DNA of 64,000 nt from Undaria pinnatifida (lineage: Eukaryota > Sar > Phaeophyceae > Laminariales > Alariaceae), in assembly GCA_012845835.1 (NCBI GenBank), contig JABAKD010000011.1, positions 6,882,381 to 6,946,380 of the forward strand, in the 5' to 3' direction. Both the position numbers and the translations under genes were made by a program. This document shows, piece by piece, positions 22,790 through 31,501 of this stretch. Each line of letters starts with the position of its first letter. Within the stretch, counting starts at the first letter, position 1. Below the pieces are notes generated by a model. The model searched no databases, had not been told where the DNA came from, and was given only the letters and a program-made list of their open reading frames with translations.

Positions 22790-23215
22790 CGGCGGTATAT
22801 ACCGCCGGTACTGCCGGTATATGTATGAATTCAAGTGTGTGCCGGTGCCGGTACCGGTACAGAAACGGACGCTTCGGTAAGTTCGGTACGACACCAATAC
22901 CGGTACCGGTACTGGAAACTTCGGCAAGTTCGGTATGACATCAATACCGGTACCGGAAACTTCGGTAAGTTCGGTACACCATCAATGCCAGTACCGGAAA
23001 CTTCGGTAAGTTCGGTACATCAATATCGGTACCGGAAACTTCGGTAAGTTCGGTATGACATCAATAACGGTGCCGAACACTTCAGTGAATTCGGTACACC
23101 TCCAATACCGGTACCGGACGCTTCGGTAAGTTCGGTACGACGTCAATACCGGTACCGGAAACTTCGGTAAGTTCGGTACGACATCCATACCGGTTCCGAG
23201 AATACCGATACCGTA
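22790..23215 (+). repeat. 41-bp subterminal array, right
   Basis: About nine units of the same 41-bp repeat in the same orientation as the left array, ending a few bases before the right terminal repeat. Confidence 0.8.
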
Positions 23216-23451
23216 CCGAACACGCCTTTTCTATACTATAGTCTGATGATGTACAGTGAAACAAGAGACACGACAAAAGAAGAAAAATAAAACAACACAT
23301 TAGGCGGGGGAGGGAAGGGCAAACACAAAACCTGATCAAGTGGATCTGAAGGTAGGAAATCCATCACCACCCCAGCTCCAGCACCGCCCAGCTCCCGTCT
23401 CGATTCCTCTGACACCTCGCAGTGGATGAGGCTGGCGTGCGCTCTCTCGTG

Positions 23452-24579
23452 TCATTTGCTATTCTGTTGTTCATGCGCTGAACCGTACCCTATTCGCCCC
23501 CGCTGAATATCTCCATCTTGAGGATCGGGTGGCTGGTGTCCCAATCCCCACGCGATGTTTTGCGAGACTTCCGGCTGCTGCTGCTGCCCCGGCCGCGGCG
23601 ATGGCGGTGGTCCCGGTGACGGCAGTAGTGGCGTGGGCTGCTGCTGCTGCTGCGGCGGCGGTGACGACTGCGGCGTCGATGGTTGCGTCGACTGCTGCTG
23701 CGGCAGCGATGCCTGTGCTTGTCCCTGTGCCGGTTTTTCCATCACCTCATCATCCTCCGGCTTAAACCCTGTTCTTTCACCACAACCACCAAAACTTCCT
23801 TCCCAGTCGTCTCTTGCTGGTCACCTTCTATCTTGGCTTGCTTTCGGGGCGACGGCGGCGACGGCGGCGGCGTCTCCGAGGACACTCGGTCTAGCCACCA
23901 ATCTGGCTCCGCGGTTCACAGCGGCGGTATCGATGACCCTTTCTGCACCTCTTTCGTTGCTTGAGGCTGCGGCGGTGAAGTTGCATGCAGCTGCCGCTCC
24001 CATTCCACCACCTGCTCTTTGAGACCCCCCTCTTTAGACGGCGGCGGCTGCGGTAGCGTCCTCGTCGCTTGCGCCAGTGGCACCAATGCCTCCTGCTTTT
24101 CTATGCGCCCTTCCTCCATCAACACTAACGCCTGATCATCACCACCCAGCTCCTCCGCCTCCACCTTATCCCCCCCAATCTCCAGCATTGGTTGCGTTCC
24201 AGTTACCGAGGTCGCTGGCGTTGGCAAACTCCGCTTTTCGGCACATGGGCTAGGCGGCGGGATTTGGCGGCTTCTCTTCGCTCGCTCTCTTTTCGCGTCA
24301 GCTCTTCTTGCTATCTTGCTCGAGTATTGCGTTATACCTTGACGCCAAGCCATTGTAAACCCTCAGGAATTCTTCGTAGGCTCGCCTTTCGTAGGCTTCG
24401 TATGTCTCCAAATGCTGGGGGGGAAAGTTGCTCATTGGCACTCCAATTGGTAGATGTTGCTCTCTGACGGCAATGATGTTTTGTCTGGCTTCCCATGCTT
24501 TGTCGGTGATGATAAGCGTCGCTTTTTTCACCAGCACTTCCATGGGTAGACTCCGCCAATAGTCCCTCATCATGAACAC
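23452..24579 (-). other. Minus-strand open frames, Pro/Gln-rich, not recognised
   Basis: Three frames lie in a row on the minus strand: one of 93 residues starting M-F-M-M-R-D-Y-W-R-S-L, one starting M-A-W-R-Q-G-I-T-Q-Y, and one rich in Gln and Pro near 23452-23745. They lie just inside the right copy of the 327-bp direct repeat. If that repeat is an LTR, the position would fit a gag-like region of a broken element, but no zinc knuckle or other diagnostic motif was seen. Confidence 0.3.
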
Positions 24580-24632
24580 CAGCTCTTACCGTGCGAGCTC
24601 CCCGCTCGGAAGACGCTAGCGAGATGGGATGG

Positions 24633-24956
24633 TCTCAACACGGGTAAGCTTGGGTCACGCGGTATGCCGAAGGCAGCCAGAGCAGACCATCATATGAGAC
24701 AGAAGAACATGTAGAAACGCATTTTGCATTCTCCACCGTACAGTCCTCGTACATGCAGACAACACACACTCCAACAATCACACACTGGCCCGGCTGGGCA
24801 CAACTCATCAAATGCGAAAGATTGGAATCCCCATACACCCCAAACATACCAAGAACTCGTGATCGGAGAAAATAATGAATCATCAACCATTTCCGTAAAT
24901 CATATGCAGTTACATCTACATGACGTTGTTGCAAGTAACCGTTAGATCCACATGAT
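24633..24956. repeat. ~324-bp direct repeat, right copy
   Basis: This is the same unit as 19503-19829, from TCTCAACACGGG to TAGATCCACATGAT. Differences between the copies are scattered and few, suggesting moderate age. Confidence 0.65.
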
Positions 24957-25389
24957 GTTTACGGCCGACCGATCGAGCTTGCTGAGGGGCGAAGCTGGGA
25001 CTTTTGTCGCGTTGGGCGTTGTAGCACGACGAGTTGGTTATGGATTTCACTCCCCAAGGCACTGGCACCTGCCTACGAGTACGGCCGACTCCAGTGGGAC
25101 AACCGCGCGGGTGACTTCCGCGGGTGTTGCTGCTGTAGTAACCGTTCTGTGCTGGGTGGACGATTGTTATGCGAGCCAACTGAGGGTCGTATTCGTTAAG
25201 ATTCAACCCTCGTTGATTTCGACAAAATACAGAAATTTCATCAAAAACAGAAATGTTGTACGTATCGTTAAGAACGAGGGAAACATTGACAAATAAAACT
25301 GACGATTGCAGCATCTTTCGGACGAAGCTACCCGGGCCGCTATATTATCATAAGCGGACGACGATTTTACCGTCCAACTCCGATTCGTA

Positions 25390-25510
25390 GGGCTAGTCAC
25401 AAGCTGGCGAAGCCGACTAGCTGACTTTAGTCTGTAAGTTGGCTGGCGACGACTTGCCGACTAAAGTCGGGCGAGCGAAGCGAGCCAACCCCCCCCCCCC
25501 CCCCGGCCGA
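25390..25510. repeat. Dispersed CCGACTAAAGTC repeat
   Basis: This contains several CGACT(T)TAGTC-type words and GGGCGAGCGAAGCGAGCC followed by a poly-C run of 14. An inverted copy lies at 63615-63735, and a poorer one near 26980-27060. Confidence 0.55.
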
Positions 25511-25861
25511 GGGGGCCCCGCTGGAGACGCCGCCGGAGGCGAAAAATGCGCTATTTGGCTTCATATTACGCAAGGAGAGCGCAAAAATATTACCTTTGAT
25601 AGATTCACACAATGTTTCAAACGAACAAAACAAAAGAAGCTTCGGTGTGTACAAGATGTGCGCAAAAAATGAAAAGTGCAACGCCTGTGCCAGGTAAATC
25701 TACTCCGGACCAGCGGAATGTGACAGCAATTGTTTGAGTCGCGATACTACCTGGCGAGGATACGAGCGACAAAGCGAACTCATCACCAAGATAGGGGCGC
25801 AAAAATTTTCCCCAGAAGAAAAGGGCTTGGATCCCTCCGTGATGTTATCCGTTTATTACTG

Positions 25862-26243
25862 TGTTGTAAGGCTTTGTTTGGGTAAGCTATTGGTCAATCA
25901 TTTGCAGGTGGTCAAACGGACTAATACCTCACTAGTTCCTCAACAAATGGCGTCGTCGACAGACTCATGGTTTTTTTGGGTCGTGGGTTCGAATCCCGCC
26001 ATCCACAATAATAAACTTTTTCAGACTTTCCCCATGTGGAACTTGAAAATACAAAATACTATCTCCGGTATCTCCAGGAAATGAAACCGCTTGGATATTG
26101 GCAGGTCCGCCCATATATCCGGCCGACCTGCTATCCCGCCGTTTCAGGGGGGAGAGTATTATAATAAGGCTTTGTGTGGGTAAGCTGTTGGTTAACCTTT
26201 TGCAAGTGGTCAAACGGACTAATGCCCCACTAATTCCTTAACA
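25862..26243 (+). mobile_element. TRIM-like LTR element, copy B, looks whole
   Basis: This is a fossil element of 382 bp with no coding capacity. Terminal repeats at 25862-25945 and about 26159-26243 (84 bp) begin TGTT or TATA and end AACA. ACTG flanks both sides (25858-25861 and 26244-26247). The inner region starts AATGGCGTCGTCGACAG, where TGGCGTCGTCGAC could be a tRNA primer-binding site. It then holds a tRNA T-arm-like piece (GTGGGTTCGAATCCC) and ends in the purine tract AGGGGGGAGAG before the right repeat. Family: terminal-repeat retrotransposon in miniature, LTR kin. Confidence 0.8.
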
Positions 26244-26253
26244 ACTGTCTCTC

Positions 26254-26919
26254 TCAACCTTGCGCGAAACGCGCGCATCGATGACGACCGCATGTGAGTC
26301 CTAAACCATCGATTTTTAGAGCTGCGCCGATGATGAACCGAACCATCTTGCCCGAGAATGTCTTGACGCCGTCCACGTAGGCAATGATACTCCCCATCCT
26401 TCTCGCTCGAGGCCTCGCCACTGCCTCCGCCTTTGCCGCCCTCCCCATGCGCCTCATGTTATTTCAGGGTCTCGCGATGCCCTTTCCTCTTGGTGTCTAG
26501 ATGCTGCCTCAAATTAGTAGGGGACCCGTACCTAACCTCGGCATCGGCGAAATCACCGTTCGCCTCGCAAAGCTAGAACGAGGCGATGCCAGGAAGCGAG
26601 TCCTTAAGGTAGATATGAAAAAATTGCGCAGCGGGTTGTTGGACCTGAGCGGCTTGCTGCGCCTCTGCTCGTGCTTAACGCGGTAGAGCACCGTTTCGGG
26701 GTCGCGTGCACTCGCCAAGGTGGTCCGAGGGCCGACAATGGCCAGAACGTCGCCGATGAGATCTCCGCTCTCAGCGTCAGCATTGGGTGTGCCAGGGCTG
26801 ACGCCGTCGGCACCGTCGAGGGAGATGGGCTGTTCCGCCGTGCGTGCGTTTGTGTGCGGATCTCCCGCTGTGCGCTGCAGTGTTACAGGCCATGTGAGAG
26901 GTATCCGCAGCCGCAGCAA
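26254..26919 (-). other. GC-rich open minus frames, not recognised
   Basis: Two frames, 26509-26919 (136 residues, with D-P-E-T-V-L-Y-R-V-K-H-E-Q-R-R) and 26254-26457 (with G-S-I-I-A-Y-V-D-G-V-K-T-F-S-G-K-M), lie end to end in a stretch clearly richer in GC than its neighbours. That looks like former coding sequence. I cannot assign a family. Confidence 0.35.
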
Positions 26920-27956
26920 ATCACGTTAAAATCTGCACCCCGCATTGAAAAAGCCTTCCTACAGTTAAGGAAACCCAATAAGTGTCGGAAAGTCGGCACG
27001 TCTGTTTCACGACTGACTATCAGTCCTACCAATAACTAGTCGGCGACTCAAGTTGTGCCGACTCACAGCCCTACCGATGCAAGTACTACCTGTAAGACAC
27101 GCCCATAGCGCTGCCGTGCGCTGCATGCTCGCGCCATGATAAGACCGCGCTTGTACTTTGTCTTCTGTCGCTGTACTATGATCAAGTCACGAAAGGGTTA
27201 ATATTAGCTAGATACCGTAGCTCTTTGAACCATGCAGCAGCAGTAGTGAGTGTTTTTTTTGTTACTTTTTTTGTTTTCGTTGAGTTCAATTGGGGGGGTG
27301 GTGGTTGTTGTTGTTCTCACATTAACTCGCATAATCAAGTCCGTGGTCACAGGACAGGCTCCAGTCACTCTGGAGCTGAGGAATACCCCAGGGAAAACAC
27401 GCACACAACCCAAGGTGGTACACGCATATATCACAGCAGACGCAATTCATGCCTCCACCAGAAACATATAAAAGTGAAATCGGGAGTCAGTCTACCATGT
27501 GCCAGGTCCATGCCGGTGCATACGTCTCATTACTCACGCCTGGAGAAACCAACTATTCCGATTGCCACCCAAGGAAGACTACCACGTATATATTACACGT
27601 AGTATCTATCACTACGCATACGCGCGACAGGCGTAAGTCAATTGGAGAAAAGAAACAAAGAAAAGAAAAGAAGATAAAGGTAAGGAAAGAAAAGAGAAGA
27701 AAACGAAACAAAACGAAAAAGGCAAGGAAAAAGAAGAAAAAGACAAGAAAAGCAAGAAAAGACAAGACAAAAAGAGGAAGCAAGGCAAGGAAAAAAGAAG
27801 AGAAAAAAGAAAAAAGAAAAAGAAAAGAAAGAAAAATGTCATACTCGCAGACCCTAGGAACTGGCTAAGGATGGCATTGGGCTAACAGAGGGTATCACGT
27901 CCATCATCAATGGCACCTGGGAGAGAACGCAACATGGCGAAGAAGTCAGGGCGGTC

Positions 27957-28583
27957 TTATGCTATCTTGTGACGGCCATTAGAAGGCCTACAACTTTCAA
28001 TACGATGATGGCCAAACCCAGACTTCAGTCTCTTGGGCATGACGCTCCCCCTTCCACCCCTCCCCCCTTCCTCCCTTTCCCCCTCCCCCCTCCCCCCCTC
28101 TCCCAGTCCCCTCCCCGCCCCCCCCCTTCCCCCTCCCCCCGGCCGCTTGGAGTTTCCAACGGTGGATGGCGCTGCCGCAGCCTTTGCGCGTCGCCCTGCA
28201 GCTTTGCGTCTCTCCGTTTCATGCCAATTCCGCATGAACAAATCGGCTCCCTCTACTTTTCGAAACCATCTGCCAGCCTTCTGAGCAGCCTTTCGCCATC
28301 CTTCAAATTTAATTCCAAAGACCAACATATCCTCCTTCAGATTATCCATCCAGTCTTTCTCTTGCCCCCCTGAGTAGCCCTTACCCCCAACAAACTCCCC
28401 AAACATCACCCTCTGTGGCAGACGCTCCTCCCCCATACGTGCCACGAATCCCGCAAACAAAATCCTCCGTTTGCGCACTATCGCCTCAACGCTCTCGGAA
28501 TCTGTCTGGGCAAGCGCGTCGGCGTACGATAGGGTATGGTCATCGCGCTTCCGTTTCCGCCATCCAAGGCATCGGAGGATCAT
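27957..28583 (-). CDS. LINE ORF2 C-terminal part
   Basis: The frame contains C-L-G-W-R-K-R-K-R-D-D-H-T-L-S-Y, I-V-R-K-R-R-I-L-F-A-G-F-V-A-R-M and W-M-D-N-L-K-E-D-M. In many LINEs the region after the thumb reads R-x-R-x-L-x-W-x-G-H-V-x-R-M, and this corresponds. The end is a Gly-rich tail from C-rich DNA and may lie beyond the real stop. A frame break separates it from the polymerase block. Confidence 0.75.
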   Translation of the reverse strand: MILRCLGWRKRKRDDHTLSYADALAQTDSESVEAIVRKRRILFAGFVARMGEERLPQRVMFGEFVGGKGYSGGQEKDWMDNLKEDMLVFGIKFEGWRKAAQKAGRWFRKVEGADLFMRNWHETERRKAAGRRAKAAAAPSTVGNSKRPGGGGRGGAGRGLGEGGRGEGEREEGGRGGRGSVMPKRLKSGFGHHRIESCRPSNGRHKIA

Positions 28584-28631
28584 GGAGCGGTAAAGCCGTC
28601 GTAGCCTGTCATAGTCAGGCTTCTTCGGGCT

Positions 28632-29342
28632 CTACATCATGCAACCATACAGCAGTGTCTCGACCTCCTCAGCTTTCGGCAACCGCACCTCCAACCGTAA
28701 ACGCACACCCGAGCGATCATAGATTTCCATCTTGTACCGCTGGAAGCACGCCCAGGCCCTCTGAAGACGCCGCGTTATTTTAATGCTAAAGTCTCTGTCT
28801 GCGGTGATAGCCCCGCCAAAGTATACAAACTGGATCGTTTGTTTGTATACCTGGCCGGCTGCATTGATCGTGAAGGACACCTTCCCCCCGCTTTTGGTTT
28901 CCAGGCACATTATCTTTGTTTTTGCCTCGGATACTGTAAGCCCGAACGACGAGCACGCAGTCACGATCACCGTCATCATCCTCTCCAGCCCTTTTGATGA
29001 TCGCGATACGATGCCCGCATCGTCCGCGTACAGCATACCCCACAATCTCTGCACCCCCTCCCCCTCCTTCTCCCTCCGTCCGTCGACTTTGCCTGTGCGT
29101 GAAGTGCCCTTCTTCTCGCCTTCCTCCTTTCGCTGGAGCTGCACCATGTTGTCCGTGATGGCTGCATCAGCGAGGGAGCGTTTCTCGGCCACACGCAGTA
29201 CCGCCGTGAAAAACATGCTGAACAGCAGTGGCGCGAGCACGCATCCTTGCCTGAGACCTTGCCCCACGTCGAACTTATCCGAGCACTCTCCATCATCCAG
29301 CCGCACGCATGCTTGGTTATGCCGTTGTTGCCTCGACTTTCA
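28632..29342 (-). CDS. LINE reverse transcriptase fragment
   Basis: The frame contains G-L-R-Q-G-C-V-L-A-P-L-L-F-S-M-F-F (RT block with the QG motif) and M-L-Y-A-D-D-A-G-I-V-S (the YADD catalytic block), then G-L-T-V-S-E-A-K-T-K and Y-F-G-G-A-I-T-A-D. These are the palm and thumb motifs of a LINE reverse transcriptase. The N-terminal fingers and endonuclease are missing through truncation. The frame stops at 28632, and the protein continues in another frame at 28583 after a break. Confidence 0.88.
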
Positions 29343-29449
29343 GCTTTGAAGCAATTCTTTGTGCACAACGAGTGCCACATGTACACTTCCAAATCCCAAG
29401 GGCTTCCAGATTCGCGCTGCTTCATTCTGTCTGGTATTTCCCGCATAGA

Positions 29450-30880
29450 TGGATGATTGCCAGCGCAGCAGCTCCGCGGCTGCGACCACGACGCGTCCGT
29501 TCGACAAAAATTTCAGCACTGCCGTACGTATACCGGCACTGCTGCTGTACGCTTATACCACATCGCAGCATTCCAAGTACATTACACCGCACTACGTAAA
29601 TATGCTATGTGAATATCTACAATGCTCCGGAGTACCAGGTATGATGCAATGCCCAGCAGCAGTGGGCAGACCATGCATAAACACACCAAACAAACGCTAT
29701 CTAGATGTCTACACATAAATAATGCTCCGGAGTGTGTACGACGTTGTTGTACATCACCACATACATGCTGTATATGTATGTAGAACAAGGCGCACGGCGG
29801 AGCGGATTGGCCTGATGCGGACAAAAAACACCTCTCAACGAATCGACGAAAAAAGTGTAGACCTTAAAAAACGAAACAAAAAAGTGCGAAGATAATCGTA
29901 GATGGGTTGTGCAAAAAAAAGAGATCAAAATGATTGCCTAGTCTATCCATAGGACCCGCCGCCTCTAGGGGCGGTGGTTGGGACATATATTGCAGCAACC
30001 AGGGATGCCCCGTCGACGTTGTGCCAGGCATAGAAATTTCGAGCGCGCACCACGCATTGGTATGTACGCATTCTTGGCAATTGGCCAGACCAATGATTGT
30101 CCGTACGTGCTGAGCTTCGGAGAAATACGACAAAATGCTGGCCATACATCATAGAATGACGTACAACGCCCCACGGTTTCCGAGGCCATACATCATAGAA
30201 TGACGTACAACGCCCCACGGTTTCCGAGGGAACTCCATTTTCCTCAACATCTACGGCAGCCGTACGTGACAGTGTAAAATATCCAACAGAGCCACTGTTG
30301 TCCAGGCCCCCACCGTCTCCATCAACACGTCGCTGCTCCCACCCCGGTGCACACTCCACCCCTGGCTTCCATAGCCGCCCACCCCATGCGGCCTGCGCCT
30401 GTCACCATGGCTTAGATGCTCCCACCCTCGAGCAACCCTAACTGCTGTACCTACATCGGCTTTAGACTTTTACGGGCATTACGAGAAGCCGGCGGTGGGC
30501 ATTGTTGATTGGACGAGCATACCGTTGGCGGTATACCGCTAGAACGTGGTTCATGCTAGTGTTGCTGCCAAGGGTTTTATTATCACACCGGTATCTAAAT
30601 GTCTACTTTGAAGTATATCATTTTGGGCATGCGTGGAGCCGGCAGGGGGCGTGAAGCCCGCCGTGGCAAAGCCCCAATTTTAGTCGGTACGATACGGCTT
30701 CGTATTCATAGAGTGGCGACGCAAGATCGAGGAGAAAGATCGAGGAGAGTTTATAAATAATGAACGCACGTACCTGATACAAAACGGTAATGTCTTCATG
30801 GTTCATTGCGCAGGCTTAACGTCCACTATTACTATTGAACAGGTTTTTGACTCGTGATAGCTTACTAAAAATGGGCGACC
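29450..30880. other. No gene seen; small tandem duplication
   Basis: A unit of about 48 bp (GGCCATACATCATAGAATGA to CCACGGTTTCCGAGG) is present twice at about 30140-30228. The rest holds short open frames without recognisable content. Confidence 0.4.
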
Positions 30881-30884
30881 GGTG

Positions 30885-31187
30885 TAGTACGCAGCTTGCA
30901 AAGATGAGTATCGACCCTAAGTTGGTCGAACTCACAGCTGACATTGTTCGAACAATTTTATAAAATATGTGGCCTTCGTATATATGTATTCGTCTCGTAC
31001 AATTGTTTTGACACCAAACATCATGTGGTGGTAGAGTTATTACTTTTGAAAACTTAAAATGCGTGCTTCCCTTCCCTGCCTTGTCCTGTCATGCCCTATC
31101 CGGCACTGCCCTGTAATTCCTGCGATTTTCTGGCGTCTGCCCGTCCCGTTTTCGTTTTTTTTTGTTTGGTGTTGTTAACACTCCCAG
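30885..31187 (+). promoter_or_regulatory. Region upstream of the lipoxygenase gene
   Basis: About 30885-30965 is a half copy of the palindromic element (GTACGCAGCTTGCAAAGATGAG, TCACAGCTGA). After it come an AT-rich stretch (TATATGTAT near 30980) and a C/T-rich leader (31070-31180). The start codon context is CTCCCAGATGACC. The promoter itself is inferred only from position. Confidence 0.35.
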
Positions 31188-31501
31188 ATGACCAGCTCCC
31201 GAGCAATCACGGCGGCTGCAGTCCTGGCCGCCTGCCCGACGGCCGTGGCCTTCGTTCCTCGCGTCCCTCTGGGGAGGAGCGTGTACACTTCGCCAGCACC
31301 TTCGCTACAAGTATCCTCATCGTTGGGACCACGTTCATCCCGGTCGGATGGCTTCAACGGTTTGCAAGCACCCAAGAGCCGCGCGAATCAAGTCTCGGCC
31401 GCGGCCCCCCTGAGTGCGTTCGCTCCTCCACGAGTCCTTTTGGGACTTGACAGGAAGAAATTGACCATAAAAGTGGCGATTACCGATCGGCCAAATGGGG
31501 G
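31188..31501 (+). CDS. Lipoxygenase exon 1: bipartite plastid presequence
   Basis: The exon starts M-T-S-S-R-A-I-T-A-A-A-V-L-A-A-C, a signal-peptide-like hydrophobic core, followed by A-V-A/F-V-P-R, the heterokont plastid cleavage motif with Phe at +1. A Ser/Arg/Pro-rich transit peptide lacking acidic residues follows for about 60 residues. It ends L-D-R-K-K-L-T-I-K-V-A-I-T-D-R-P-N-G before GTAACG at 31502. Such presequences send nucleus-encoded proteins through the ER membrane into complex plastids. The donor leaves two bases of a codon, while exon 2 expects one. The donor lies in a run of six G, so a one-base length error would reconcile them. An unseen small exon is the alternative. Confidence 0.75.

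Larger units (their letters stand above)
21577..23230. mobile_element. hAT-type DNA transposon with 41-bp subterminal tandem arrays (element 1)
   Basis: The left end is CAAGGGTGTGTTCGGTACGG. The complement of the right end is AAAAGGCGTGTTCGGTACGG, so about 16 of the first 20 bases match. CTATACTA occurs directly outside both ends (21569-21576 and 23231-23238), an exact 8-bp target duplication as expected for hAT. Inside each end lies an array of a 41-bp unit (AATACCGGTACCGG, CTTCGGTAAGTTCGGTAC, GACATC), and the middle (22115-22780) is unique. No transposase or BED zinc finger was seen, so it is non-autonomous. A relative lies at 43506-44627. Confidence 0.88.
27304..29342 (-). mobile_element. 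LINE (non-LTR retrotransposon), 5'-truncated, (AAC)n tail
   Basis: On the minus strand this runs from a reverse transcriptase fragment (29342) through the C-terminal coding region (to 27957), a 3' untranslated part with a long polypurine/polypyrimidine tract (27640-27840) and a conserved ~330-bp terminal segment, to a short (AAC)n tail (27304-27315). The terminal segment recurs alone at 9267-9642, 52423-52556, 58556-58962 and 62564-62996. That is the pattern left by 5'-truncated LINE insertion. Sequence upstream of 29345 shows no further reverse transcriptase blocks. Confidence 0.88.

Noticed and set aside
21878-23188. Arg/Tyr-rich frames such as repeated V-R-Y-R
   Set aside because: They are translations of the 41-bp hAT subterminal array, whose period is not a multiple of three.
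25980-26015. tRNA gene with GGTTCGAATCCC
   Set aside because: Only the T-arm part is present, inside an element repeated elsewhere in the window. There is no D-arm or anticodon arm.
27553-27868. Lys-rich and Phe-rich frames at 27.6-27.85 kb
   Set aside because: They are translations of the polypurine tract in the LINE 3' untranslated region.
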